Source: Dendrocalamus latiflorus (Eukaryota; Streptophyta; Magnoliopsida; Poales; Poaceae). From it: 64,000 nucleotides of DNA. Shown in pieces: positions 23,472 to 35,303 of this stretch (positions are counted from its first letter, which is position 1; the number at the start of each line of letters is the position of its first letter). A model generated the notes under the pieces. The model saw only the letters and a list, made by a program, of their open reading frames with translations, made no database searches and had not been told where the DNA came from. A program made the translations under genes and the position numbers. The stretch is taken from positions 33,336,622 to 33,400,621 of the forward strand of contig CM029663.1 in the NCBI GenBank assembly GCA_017311315.1, given 5' to 3'.

Positions 23472-23671
23472 ATGGGGGAGGTCGTCTCCACGATCCCAAG
23501 TGGGTTCCTATGCTCATTCCCGACTCCTTTGTACATTGTTTGGTCGGGGTGCAGATAAGATGTTGGATTTGATGTGATGTGATGTTGTGTTTGTGTGCTT
23601 TGCTGCAGCGATTGGCTTCAACGTGGAGACGGTGCAGTACAACAACATCAAGTTCCAAGTCTGGGATCTCG
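23472..23671 (+). pseudogene. ARL1 GTPase gene fragment (two exons)
   Basis: Exon 23472-23499 encodes MGEVVSTIP; donor GTGGGT. Exon 23609-23671, after acceptor TTTGCTGCAG, encodes IGFNVETVQYNNIKFQVWDL; donor GTGAGT. Together they match the switch I to G3 region of ARL1, an ARF-family small GTPase of the Golgi. The intron and splice sites are kept, so this was copied as DNA. The P-loop exon before and the remaining exons after are absent. Confidence 0.75.
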
Positions 23672-23679
23672 GTGAGTGA

Positions 23680-24540
23680 CTCAAATCTCGCCGCTCTCCA
23701 TTTACATGTTTGCATTCGAATGAACCAATTGCTTCAGACATATCGAGTATAACCAGGGCTAACATTGAGCAAATCGTACAAGTTGGAGTTGACAAGGATT
23801 CACCATGCCAATGTTAACTGACTTCATGTATGTTGTTAACTGACTTCATGTATGTATAAAATCAAGTAAAATGGCATGTTCTGTTGTGCATTGGCGATGT
23901 TGTTTCAGCCTTCTGAATATCACCATGAAGTTGTACCTTATGTTCAATCCAATTAAAGTGTGGTTTAGTTTGATAGACGTGATGCTCAAAGCAGTGGGAT
24001 GTGTATGGTTCTTTTTAGTGATGTAGCTGTTTTGCTATCGGAGAACTTAAAGAGAGCTGCCGTTTGCTCCCACCACAGAGTTTCGGGCGGTGTGGATGCT
24101 TTGATATCCACGTCGCCCCGTCGGTCTTCGCCTGATGGATCTTGCCTTCGGTCTTCTTTTTGTGAAAATCTATTCTTCTTTCCCTGTGATTTTTTTCTAC
24201 TCATGCCCAAACGCTGATGCCAACTGCAGGTCTTTTGTTGGCGACATAAACTGGACTTTCCTTTTGCCGATGGTAAAGGTGGACTGATGGTGGAGACTAA
24301 AAGCTCATAGTACACATTCAGGACCCCTTGGCTGCAGCAACCATCACTTCGCATCCAAGAGCGTGGTAGGCAGTATGAGACATCTTTGTTTTTACTTTTA
24401 TGGCCCTGTTGTTGTTTGACCTTCTGTCTATTTTTATAGAAGATATTTTGTTTAGGAGTATGCAAAGGAGATGCTCGCTTTACAGCTGTGTTGTTTTGAT
24501 CACTCTGGGATAGCTTTTGGTGCTAAGATGTGTTTCTTTT
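23680..24540. other. Unassigned sequence after ARL1 fragment
   Basis: Mixed T-rich sequence without a convincing open frame or element terminus. Confidence 0.3.
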
Positions 24541-24566
24541 CATTTACACGATGAGTTACATATACA

Positions 24567-24690
24567 TGGTGGTCGTAAGAAGACTTACGACCACATCAAA
24601 CCGTCAATAGACGTGGTCGAAAAACGTTCGACCACGGTAAAAACTGAAAGAGGCGTGCTCGGGAGGACCTACGACCACGGAAAGGCGAAG
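24567..24690. repeat. Cluster of inverted GTGGTCG / CGACCAC motifs
   Basis: GTGGTCGTAAG and CTTACGACCAC face each other across four bases. Further CGTGGTCG and CGACCACGG copies follow to 24680. Such arrays are typical of CACTA subterminal regions, but no CACTA terminus is seen next to it. Confidence 0.45.
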
Positions 24691-24699
24691 TAGGAGGTG

Positions 24700-25849
24700 A
24701 TCGGGAGGAAGGAGAAGCGGCCGCCCCCAGCGCCAACGGCGACCACCCCGACAACCCCGCCGCCGCCGCCGCGTCGTCGTCGTCGCCCGCTGGTGATCTC
24801 CCGTCTCCCCTCTCTCCACTTGTTGCCTAGCCCTACTCTCCCCTTGCATCGAGCATATACATACTTTGATATATTTGTAGGAGCTTTGTCTCTTGGTGCA
24901 TTGAGCATTGTAAAATAAGCAGATTCATTGATAAGTTAGAAATTGTTTTTTATGTCATATTTGCTTCTCCACATTAGTCTATGGACCTTGTTTTTATTCT
25001 CTCAATAGGTTTTACCTTGTTAGTTCTGTTTTTGGACATCAAAACCAATTGGTGATTCAGACTTTGTTGAAGACCATGCTTTGTTTTGGTGTTAGGAAAA
25101 GCATCCCATGGTACTGTGTTAAATTTGGTACACGGAAGGATCAAAAGGATGACTACCTGAAATTACAACATTTGTTTTTTAGCTCTATTGCAGGTATGTC
25201 CGTTGCGGCATTTGCGGGAGTGTGAAATTGTCTTAGATGATCATCACGAGTCCTCACAACCTGGATTCTGATGACAATATATGCAAGTCTTGCATGCTTA
25301 GGAAGTCAAGTGATCTGTGGAGGTTTCATGCTCATTTATTTACTTTCTAATATAATTGGTGTACAATGGTTTAGTCTTGTGACTTTGTCGCTATGGGTCA
25401 TGCCACAACTCATAACTAATTATTTGTGTTTACTGTTTTACTACATACCTTTGCTGGAAATACCTCCGGTCTGTGATGGACCTGATGATAGAAGGGAATG
25501 ACATAGTGGCTGCTTTATTATGGAAAAAAACAATGGTGCCTGTGTCATATAGTCTCTGCATTTGAGCATATGAGAAGGTGTGCATGATCTTCCTCAGTTC
25601 CTTGACACATCACACAGCTAGGTTCACTGGTCAAGTGATCACTGCGTGAGATTGATTATGAAAGAATTGACAAACAACACTTTACACAAGATTTTGTGGT
25701 AAGCAAGTTTCAGTGCCAGTAGCTGTGACAAGAAAGTTTCAATATCGGTAGCTATTGTTGTCTGGACTTTTTGTTGTATTTTCTTGTGGTCATTACTTTT
25801 GTATGGATTCAAAAGATTATACACTCATAAGATTATGTATTATTTACAG
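24700..25849. other. Unassigned sequence
   Basis: A short GC-rich Pro/Arg stretch (24700-24830), then AT-rich DNA. It may be introns of the gene whose last exon is at 25850, but no other exon is clear. Confidence 0.3.
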
Positions 25850-25990
25850 ATAATATTGGCGCAAGAGAAAAACATTCAACAGCTTAATGAGCTTATCCAG
25901 AGCCTTCAGGTGCAGCTACTGCATTGCCGTGGCAGTAATAGTACTGCTCATACCGCCTCAAATCGGTCGACCAATGACCTCTATCTGTAA
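25850..25990 (+). pseudogene. Orphan C-terminal coiled-coil exon
   Basis: It follows acceptor TATTTACAG and is open for 46 codons to TAA. Residues such as LAQEKNIQQLNELIQSLQ form a heptad pattern typical of a coiled coil, followed by a Ser/Thr/Asn-rich tail. No upstream exon is identified and I do not recognise the family. Confidence 0.4.
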
Positions 25991-27111
25991 TCTGCTTGAA
26001 GTGCCTATAATGAAGTGTGAATTAATTCCTGCAATTGAAGTCATGGCAAGGCGCGCAAAGCGCACCCAATGTTCTAGTATTCCTGAATGGCATCCTCCAC
26101 AACTAGAGCCGTGAGATGCGTCTTCTTCCACCGGAAGCGGTAGCTATTTGGGAGCTTCCATTCCTCACTGCAATTTGCAATTTTGCCAGCCAAGTTGAGC
26201 GGCAACGCACAAGGCAAATGGCGCAGCGGCGGCGGGAGAAACCGGCCTCTAATGCCTCCTCTTAGGGATGAAAACGGATCGGATACGGATGAATATTGCT
26301 CATCTCATATCCTTTTCCATATTTTTTGTCGGAGTCGGATACGGATAGTACCGGATACGAATACGAATGCGGATATTCTCGGTCACGAATACAGATTGAA
26401 TACATGCCGCTCCGGATACGGTTAGTCTCGGTCACGAATATTTAGTCGGATAATGCGCGGAAGCAAATTTTACATGATGATAGAGACAAATTAAGCAACT
26501 AGTAAATGCTAACCAGCAAAGTAGCAACTAGCAAGTAAATTGTAGAGGCTAGTTAAATAAATAGTAGACTAGTAGCTAACTAGCTACATGCAACATAATT
26601 CAAAAGTACGAATTACTCATAAAGTAGTCTAGTGCATCACTAGTTCATTACATTTACATCACATGATAAGTCCACAACGTTAATCTTGTCTAGCAAAAAG
26701 CCAACAACGAGCCAACGAGCCATCTCTAACCATGTTTCGGTGGAGCTCAACCTCGGTCATTATCTCGTCCTACAATAAAATATCAATTGGAATCCAAAAT
26801 TATTAAATGAAGAATAGAAACCCAAAATTAATACTTGTATAGTTCGGTTCTACTCACTGTCCTGTCAGTATGTCATTGACTTATTGAAAGTAAATAAGCA
26901 TCAAACTAGAGAAGCAGTAACAATGTATGTATGTGTAGAATTATCAAACCTTCTCATTTATGTTTGTGGTAGCACATTCTTTATCATCTAGCTCCAAAGC
27001 CAACTCATCAATAAGTGATGATATCTTATCCTTCGAATCTAAAATTCAAAAATAACACAAGGTTAATAAACAAAAGTTGTAAGCGGTGCAATTGGTGAAT
27101 TAAATGACTTA

Positions 27112-29240
27112 TCATTTACCTTTCCTAGATGAAGATATCCAATCTTTTGTACATATTAGAGCCTCAACCATCTCGGACTCTAATCGACTATGAAATAGAT
27201 CAATAACACGGCCACCAGTACTAAAAGCCGACTCTGAAGCAACAGTTGACACTTGAATAGCTAGCACATCACGAGCTAGTCGTGAGAGAACAGGAAACTT
27301 CCCTTGGTGTGTGTTCCACCATGACAATATGTCAAACTGTGCACCCTTACCCGTAGGATCAACCCACCGAATTGGTTTCTCTTGCATGTATACCTCAAGT
27401 TCATTTATACTACCATGTGTTGTAGTGACATCCTCATACAAGAACTATTCAATGTCATCAAGACCCAAGTCAGGATCACCAAGTGGCTGAGAAGGTCCTT
27501 GAGGAGGGTCAGGCTTCAAAGCTTTAGATGTATTGGACATGTAAGCTTGGAATAATTTGGTCACAACATCCATAAAGCGACTAACTTCATGGGCAGCCCC
27601 CTCATGATAAATCCTCCCCATGAAATACTCCACAAGCTTTTTCTTATATCTAGGATCAAGAAAGCATGCCACAGCGAGAGCTATGTTGGACTTGTCCCAA
27701 TACTTATCATATTTGGCTTTCATAGCCTCTGCCATAGAAGAAATAGTAACATCTGCACTTTCACACCAATCTGCAAGTGCTAACTTAATTTCACAAAATT
27801 TCCACCAAAACAATTTTGCTGTTGGATATTGATTTCCAGAAAATAGCTTGGTAGCATCATGAAATTTCTGCAAACACTTGCATAATGATTCTGCCATATC
27901 CCATTCTTCATTTGATGGAGCACACTTATCGTACTTACCCTCATTCAAGTACAATAGCCTATCAAAAGCCCTCCTGTAATAAATAGCTTGTGACAACATT
28001 TCATATGTTGAGTTCCACCTTGTAGGCACATCCAATGGAAGGCCAGATGTATTATCTAAGTCACATTCTATTGCACACTTTTGAAATTCCTCCCATTGCA
28101 ATGGAGAATTCTTCACAATAACAACAGTAGCTCTAATATTTTGGACTGAAGATGCAATAACTTTCAAGCCATCTTGGGCAACAAGGGTTTAGTATGTGAC
28201 ATAAACATCTCACATGAAAAAAGGCACCATCACAGATCAAGGGAGAACGCTTATGCAGCTCTATCACAACTTCTCTAACACATTTATCATTGGATGATGC
28301 ATTGTCTAGAGTGAGAGCAAATAACTTCTTCTCAATATTCCAAGACATGACACCCTTGATAAACTCAGTTGCTAGATTACTTCCTGTATGATTCCCTTTG
28401 ACATGAATGAATTTAATTATTCTTTTTTGCATTTGCCAATTATCATCAATCCAATGCACAGTGATGCACATATAACCTTTGTTTTGATTAGATGTCCACA
28501 TGTCCATAGTTGCAGAAAATCGACAAGAAAGAGATTTTAATTGGTCATATAACCTTTTCTTTTCATCTCCAAACATTTCTAATATCTCTTTCCTAGTGGT
28601 TATGCGAGACTTGAATGAAAAACCAGGACGTAGAGACTTGATAAAATCAATGAAGTACTCATGCTCTACCATACAAAATGGATATTCGTGCATAACCACT
28701 GCCACATAGAACTTCTTGAGGCTAGCTTCAGCATCATACCTGAATATCTGAACAGCTGCACTATCTTCATCACCCTTCTCATATTGGAGTTGTTGCTGGC
28801 CTTGCTTTACGGCATGCTTTAGCAAATGATTCCACAAAGCCTCCGTGCCCCTTGAGGTCTCACATCGAGCTTTATGAGGACATTTATGACAGTGCCCAAA
28901 GTTGTTTCTCCTTTCCACCCTTTGGTGTGTCAACAGTCACTGTATATTTAGTAAAGTGGTCCCAAACCTTTGAGGTGCACCTCTTCTGCTTCTTCTCAGC
29001 AGGCTCAACTTCTCCAGTGCAAGTCGTTTCATCCATATCAACAACCACATGTTCTTCACCTCCCGTGGCTGTGGTTGTCAATGCACGGGCGTCGGTGACA
29101 ATGGTGTTGGCGTCGAGTGGCCCGTGCCAACTGCTGTGGAAGTGCCAGCAGGGGATGCTCCTGTGCTTGCACAAATGCTCGCACTTCCACTTGCAGCAGC
29201 TATCTCAAATTATCAATATCCTACAACATTGGATATACAG
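27112..29240 (-). pseudogene. hAT transposase, broken
   Basis: Domains in order: BED zinc finger (SKVWDHFTKY near 29000, then CHKC and the HLLKH region near 28870-28800), RNase H-like catalytic region (28750-27500), and C-terminal hAT dimerisation domain (27380-27130, with FPVLSRLARDVLAIQ and SAFSTGGR). Breaks: a frameshift inside the BED finger near 28900, a one-base insertion near 28190, and an in-frame TAG at 27447-27445 just before the dimerisation region. A splice acceptor near 29232 probably starts this exon. Confidence 0.88.
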
Positions 29241-30016
29241 TGATTTTGACATTGGATGGTAATCCAGAAAACATAACGCAATGAATTATAAAGAGGAAGG
29301 TAAACTTATCAACACAACCTCAAAAGAGGAATACTAGTTTTAAGCTAAATTGCAAAGTTCACTGTTGGATAATCACTTAATCAGTCCTACACTATATCCT
29401 GCTCAATTTTACTTCATTACTTCTCTGCTGTGTTTCAGTGTTTGTGCAAGCCAACAGATCAACACAGAGCTAGTTACACAGAGCTTCCCCTTGCTAGTTA
29501 GTAGTTACACAGATCAACACAGAGCTAGTTTCAGTGTCTGCTATATGGAATGGAATGCTAGATTAGTACACAGAGCTTCCCCATGCTTTTAACCAATCAA
29601 ACACAGAGCAATTTTATCCTCAATATGAACATCATAAGACTGATAGAAATGCACCATAGTTAAGACTTAAGATGCCAAAATTAGGTCCAGTGCATAAGAG
29701 AATCAAGAAAATTAAGTACAAGATGAACCTGTAACAGGGACCTGCCAAAATTTGGGCCAAGATACACTTATGGTGATTAAATCATCCAAAAAATGCCCTC
29801 AAGTTCATCCTTCGCCCAAAGACTCATGTCATTGTTGGAGGCAAGTCTGCCAGAAAGAGAGAAAGATGGCAGCATAAGGCTCCTAATACAATTCCTCTCA
29901 TATTTCCATCATCTTTTGTTCTTAACTGATCATTGTTATCTATGGTCATCTACTCATCTTGCATTACCCATAAGCAAAAAGGATAAAGATCTACATTACA
30001 AAGCAACTCACATGCC

Positions 30017-30357
30017 GTCGGGACACCAGAGGAGAGGCGGGAGCTGATGGCGGCGGCGTTCCGTGGAGGCAGCGGTGCTGGTCCATGGGGGCGAAGGCGG
30101 GCGGCAGCAGCTCCGGTCTGCGGGGGCGGAGAGGCGGCGTCGGTCTGCGGGGATGGAGATGGCGGAGAGGCGGCGCCGGTCTGCGGGGGCGGAGAGGCGG
30201 CGCCGGTCTGCGGGGGCGGAGAGGCGGCGCCGGTCTGCGAGGACAGAGATGGCGGAGAGGCGGCGTCGGTCTGCGGAGGCGGAGAGGCGGCGCCGGTCTC
30301 GATCTGAATTTTGGGCGCTGCCGCCGCTCCGCTCGCTTCTTCGCTGTCACTCGGCAC
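30017..30357 (-). pseudogene. Probable first exon of the hAT transposase, with coding minisatellite
   Basis: On the minus strand it begins MPSDSEEASG and runs into about nine copies of a 27-bp unit coding GAASPPPQT, then to a possible donor (CAT then GTGAGT near 30016). hAT transposases often have a short variable N-terminal exon, so it is placed here by position and orientation. The repeat run is at 30110-30300. Confidence 0.5.
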
Positions 30358-30695
30358 TCAGCAGTCGGCTCGGCGCTGGTTGCCAGAATGCCAGAGATTA
30401 GGGTTAGGGTGGGCCACGCTACGCTGGTCAGTCGGATGGATTGGGCTGGGCGTTGCGTTATCCGGATAGTAACCGGATAATAATTCGGTAACTATCCGAA
30501 AAATTATCCGGATAATTCCGTATTCATCGGATAATATATGTTTCGAATCCGTATCCGTATCCGACAAAAAATATCCGAATCCGTATCCGACAAAAATTTC
30601 AGATATCCGAGAAAATGCTCTGAATTATATCCGAATTAAAACGGACGGACGGTCGGTCGGGAAATATCCGCTCCGTTTACACCCCTACCTCCTCT

Positions 30696-31079
30696 TTCTA
30701 ACTCGATGCTTCTCTCCACTGTAGCATATTTTGAGATTGGCTGTTTACTGTAGGAGAAGTAACAACAGGTGTATTGCCTTCTTCGAGTCAGACTGTGCGT
30801 CGTAACTAGAAATACAAGTGCATGGTAGAATAATATTCGAGTACCTGAATTTGATAATAAATACTTGCCACGTTGATTAATATGAATATGCTCATTCTTA
30901 AATTCCTCATATATATTTTTTAATAGAATGAAGACAATGTTTATGTTAGAATGTTGATGATGATTATGGTTAAAATGCTGATTATGTTAATTGATTAAAG
31001 ATGAAAAGTAATTAAAAATCATTGTATTGCATGTGAGCCTTAATGTTGCAAAGAGATGTCACGTGTGATCCTCTAGCGC
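30696..31079. other. Unassigned AT-rich DNA
   Basis: No gene or element end seen. Confidence 0.3.
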
Positions 31080-31124
31080 CTACTTTCTGTGGGCACTCCA
31101 GAAAGTTTGGGCGCCTACGGTTAT

Positions 31125-31278
31125 TTTTAAAAACTGTTTGTATTGTGACTTATTATAAACGGTTTGGGAGTCATCTGTGATAACTACCTGCTATCACTAA
31201 CGCAATAAATCAAATGGTTCAAAAATCGTCTCCGATGAGGATTATGAATCATCTATAATAACCCCATGTGTTGTAGTG
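31125..31278 (+). mobile_element. Right end of a CACTA element
   Basis: It ends GTGTTGTAGTG at 31278, the reverse complement of a CACTACAA terminus. The preceding 150 bases hold degenerate copies of a TTATAAACGGTTTGGG / CATCTGTGATAA subterminal motif. No partner CACTAC end is visible upstream in the window, so it is an orphan or old end. Confidence 0.6.
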
Positions 31279-31999
31279 TATATTGTATAGGCTATATATT
31301 TTTTTATCTTTTTATAGAATTTTTGGGTCAAAAGAAAGTAACAAGCGAAACCACATCTTAGTTGGAGTGTAGTTGTAAGTGTACGATTCCACCTACTAGG
31401 GTTTAAATTCTGGTGCCAACTTTTACACACACGCGGGTGTGTTTTAGTAGGAATTTTGTAAGTCTGCAGATTATCCTTACCTTATGTAAGGAATTGAGCC
31501 TAGTTCAATTAATGTGTGGTGTAGATATACACTTCCACCATCTAAGTTCAAGTCCTTCTCGACGCTAATTTGGTGCCTATTTTCTTCTTAATTAGAAACA
31601 TACCTAGTTCCTCTCTTTTTTGCAATTACAAGAAAGACGTGCACACACACACATGCGAGTGCGCCCTCTTTAGTATACGCCTAGACTGATGGAATCCAAA
31701 GATAAATCCGTGTCCTCACAATATTCATACCGAAGTATGCATAATAGGTGAGAACCAAAATTTAAACCTGGTGGGTGGAGTACTAGAGTAGTACAACTAC
31801 AACTTCCCAGTTCTCGGTACCTAGTTTCTAGTAGGTATTCTCTTTTTTTATTCCGTCCTATATCTTCGTAGGTATGTGGTAAAGAGCGTACTGATGTGTG
31901 CGCGTGTTGCACGCATGGTGGTTTGTGTGTCTTCGGTCTTCCTATGACGGCAAAAAAAAAAGTAAGGAAGGGATATAACATGCACACAAGGGAGAAACA
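31279..31999. other. Unassigned, with weak inverted similarity
   Basis: 31360-31440 and 31740-31860 resemble each other in inverted orientation (TAGGGTTTAAATTCTGG against CCAAAATTTAAACCTGG; GTAGTTGTA against TACAACTAC). This suggests a degraded foldback element without defined ends. Confidence 0.35.
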
Positions 32000-32215
32000 T
32001 GGGTGAGTTCTTTTGGACTGACAGTTTGTGACTTAGGGTTTAAATATTTGAATTCTGGCTGTTCATGAGAGGCAGTACGCATATGAAAATAGTCGCATAT
32101 GATTTTGACCGGTATAACTAAACTCAGTACACTTTTTACTATAAATTATTTATTGATCCCGTCTTAAAAAATACACTGTTTAAAAACTAGTTACTGTAAA
32201 CAATACAAACATAAA
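32000..32215 (-). repeat. Dispersed MITE-like repeat, copy 1
   Basis: It shares, in reverse orientation, GGTGAGTTCTTTTG, CATATGA-TTT-ACCG and TTAAAAAATACA-TGTTT-AAAA with 50705-50920. Ends are not sharp and it is degenerate. Confidence 0.5.
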
Positions 32216-33044
32216 TCAACTTTAAACTAAAAAACCCGGCCATTTAATAAATTCAAATGTAGATGCTATAGTGCAACCTGAGCTTTGTTGATTACAACCT
32301 AGGCTTGTCTATAGTCTAGTTTAAGCCTACCTAAATTTGGCCCAACCCAAGCCTAATATATGCCTTACTCAGCCTATGCCCAACTTGGGAACCCAATCCC
32401 TTAGATCTAGGGTGGGTTCTTTTTAACTATGGTTGATGGTATTTAGTCCTAGCGCAAGTATTTATACGGATGAATCAAATGCCGATAAGCCGTTTTAAAA
32501 AAAATTATCCCAATAAGCCATTTCATAAAGATAGCAGAAAAGCTACCTTATTTGTTTGTTTGAGAAAAATCATAAGTCAAAAAGAATCCACCTCTAATCT
32601 TAGCCCAGCTCAAGAAATATTTGTCATTGAATAGTCGAATTAGTAGTTTGCTTTGATCACTTGGTCTCGCAGAGATACACAACATCTTATGTGGATACGG
32701 TCATCGTTTCCTTGATCCAGTTCTTGCATGGAAGAGGATACATCCTACACAAGTAAAATTTTAAGACTAAACCCGATCGCATTTAAAAGATAGCGAAGAT
32801 GAATGTAAATAGTGATAAAATATGAAAATTCACTATTCAAGCAGAATTTATATGCCATGCCTGAGTTGCAAAAGGGTGCAGTCATACAACATCTTTTTTG
32901 GTAATTTATGGTGATTGCTTTCTTGATCTACATGAGTGAGGCAAAACCACCGGATGCAAAAGGTTCTGTGGGCCATACTAGGTGTCAAGCTCAAAACAAG
33001 TATAGGACATGTTCTTTTTCTTCGAAACTGGCGGCTTTTGGTTT

Positions 33045-33260
33045 TTGCTATAGTACCTAACTTTCAAACGGAGTATTTTTTAAGACGGGGTCTACAAGTT
33101 AAAAGATGTACACGTTAAAAGCCCAACATTTGTACCAGCCAAAATCGCAAGTGAGTATCTCTCTCTCCGTAATATGTATAGTAAACAGTCAAAATTTAAA
33201 ATTTTCAGCCAAAAGCCATAAGCCACAGCGGCAGCCAAACAGGCCCATAGCCAGGCTGCC
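33045..33260 (+). repeat. Dispersed MITE-like repeat, copy 2
   Basis: It contains CTTTCAAACGGAGTATTTTTTAAGACGGGGTCTAC and ends in GCAGCCAAACAGGCCC, the usual edge of a common grass MITE type. It shares its first 45 bases with 50705-50750 and, inverted, with 32150-32200. Confidence 0.5.
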
Positions 33261-33562
33261 CTAATGCTGGCTGTCAAAGATTAAAATCCCGTTTAAAACG
33301 AAACTGTTCAATTTCTACAGTAATTGGAAAAATTGCAGAGTAAAAAATGATCAGGGTGCCATGCAACTAAACCAAAATATTGCGTTTGATGATTTTTTGT
33401 TGTTGTGTTTTTGAGACGATAACGAACAGTTGAGACATCGATGTGGACAACGCACATGGTTTTTGGGTCGAAAAGCCGTTTAAAGAAGTAGCTTCGAAAA
33501 ACAACTTGAAGAAGTCGCCAGTTTATTTCAGTTTTTAGAAAAGCAAAAAAAACAAGGCCTAC

Positions 33563-33820
33563 AGTGTAGACGAAAAACAAGTACATGGCCGTTTATTTCG
33601 TCTTTCGGAGAAACCAAAACAAAAAAACCACAAAAATAACCAAAAATAAATGGGTCTACAATGTAGACAGAAAGCAAGTGTATGACTGTTTATTTTGGTT
33701 TTTGGAGAAACAAAAACAAAAAACAAAAAAAGACTTATAGTGTATTTTGATTTTCGAAAAAACCAAAACAAAAGCGAAAAAACCAACAACAGTGCGTACG
33801 GCGTGGACGAAAAGCAAGTA
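33563..33820 (+). repeat. Degenerate ~100-bp tandem repeat upstream of ARP3
   Basis: Three partial copies begin GTAGACGAAAAACAAGTAC (33567), GTAGACAGAAAGCAAGTG (33663) and GTGGACGAAAAGCAAGTAC (33802). Each is followed by TTTATTT(T/C)G and an AAACCAAAACAAAA stretch. Confidence 0.6.
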
Positions 33821-33975
33821 CCGAAGCCAACACGTGCGGACAGAAGAGATTGGTGGTGCGCCCCCACCCACACGCACACACTCGCACGCGCTTCCTGCCT
33901 GCCTCCTCCCTTCCCGCCCGCTTCCCTCGTCAACCAAACCAACTCCTCCCCATCGCATGCATCAACGCCACCTCC

Positions 33976-34016
<41 letters not shown>

Positions 34017-34321
34017 TCTTCGTCCAATCCCAAATCGCCGCGCAGGCGTAGCCGGAGGCGAGGTCCCGATCGCGACGGCCCCCGATGCTTCCCCGGGCCC
34101 CTCCGGCGGCGGAGATATGAGCCGTCGGGGCCTCGCCGGAGCCGCCCGAGATGGTCCCCGCCGCGCTCCCGGCCGTCGTCATCGACAACGGCACAGGGTA
34201 AACAGCATATCCCTCTCTGGCTCCCTCCCTGCTCCCCCGTGTTTTTTTTGGGGGAGGGGGTACCTCGAGTACGTGATTCATCGTCTCGACAACGGCGCAT
34301 GCTGTAAGTGGTAGTAGGGTT

Positions 34322-35303
34322 TGTTGGATTAATTGGGCTTGCTTGGTCCATTTTAATTTAGCAATTAATCAAATAAAATTCCTAGGCCCACTATTAATGC
34401 TAAGTGTAAAAATTGTTTAGTCCCATATGGAGAATTGAATGGGAGTTACACCACTTTAAAAGGTGGAACGTGGTAACCCCCTTGTGGAATTGAAGAGAGC
34501 CAATACACGCGCGCGCTCGCTCGCTCGCCTCGCCACGCCACGCCACACCGAGCCGAGCCGTGCCGTGCCGTGCCGTGCGTGTGCGGGCGCGTTTTTCTTT
34601 ATCTATTCGAAAATCGAAACTCCTGGCAGTAACGGTGCAGTTACTAGTGTATTATGGCTGCGGTTACTTTCGAGTAATGGATGCAGTTACTAGTGACTGA
34701 TGGCTGCAGTTACTCTGGCCTCTTCATTTTTGCTGTTACAAAAGAACTCTCCACTCCATACGAGGGATATGAGAGAAGAGTATTCTTGTTTTGTGTTGTT
34801 GCTGTTCTCTGTCATCTCCGGTCCAGATCCTTGCGCGCACAAGTTTCTGGGCGCGTAGGCCTCCGGAACTTCGTCCGATTGTGTACCTGCACGGGTAGGC
34901 GGACGATCAAGTTTTTGGGGAGCGCATCAGCGCGACTACTCAATCTGCGACGTCTACTTCCTGGTGGTGAACCATTCGCGGGACTGCACTGCAAACATCT
35001 ACCTGCATCAAGCTTCGTCCTGCATCACGCCTCGATCGACTACATCGAATAGGCCATCATGTTAACTGATGGTAACGGCGCCTCCGGTGTCTCCGGCACT
35101 GGCCCGCCCGAGGGTATAATTTGAAAAGTTTTCTGGTGTATTTGTTTCTGTGCGCTATGAATATGTTAATAGATGTTTCTGTTAGCTTGTTCGTTAGCGA
35201 ATATGAATACATCATTGATAGATCACTCATGCATGTTTATGTCATGTTTTATATGCTGAATTTCTGGATTAAAATATACCGAAAATTGACTAGATTTCCA
35301 ACA
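34322..35303 (+). repeat. 5' LTR of the ARP3-intron copia element
   Basis: 982 bp, TG...CA. It contains a GC-rich simple-repeat stretch (CGCTCGCT, CCGTGCCGTG) at 34500-34590 that is shorter than in the 3' LTR. Confidence 0.9.

Larger units (their letters stand above)
26263..30687 (-). mobile_element. Ac-like hAT transposon with perfect 8-bp duplication
   Basis: 4,425 bp. The left end TAGGGATGAAAACGG and the right end (reverse complement TAGGGGTGTAAACGG) are Ac/Ds-type terminal inverted repeats. It is flanked by CCTCCTCT at 26255-26262 and 30688-30695. Both ends carry many subterminal CGGATA/TATCCG repeats (26270-26450, 30460-30670), the expected transposase-binding motifs. The transposase is on the minus strand and broken. 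The length is close to that of maize Ac. It could still be mobilised in trans because both ends look complete. Confidence 0.92.

Noticed and set aside
30047..30480. Plus-strand ORFs across the GC minisatellite
   Set aside because: Open only because a 27-bp unit keeps every frame open; the minus-strand frame fits the transposase orientation better.
33845..34314. Plus-strand ORFs of 118-186 codons at the ARP3 5' end
   Set aside because: They cross the CT microsatellite and 5' UTR in other frames; the ARP3 start at 34151 is supported by family residues and splice phase.
35121..35303. Start of copia polyprotein at the ATG at 35121
   Set aside because: This ATG lies inside the LTR and translates LTR sequence; the same sequence recurs in the 3' LTR, so it is not the gag start.
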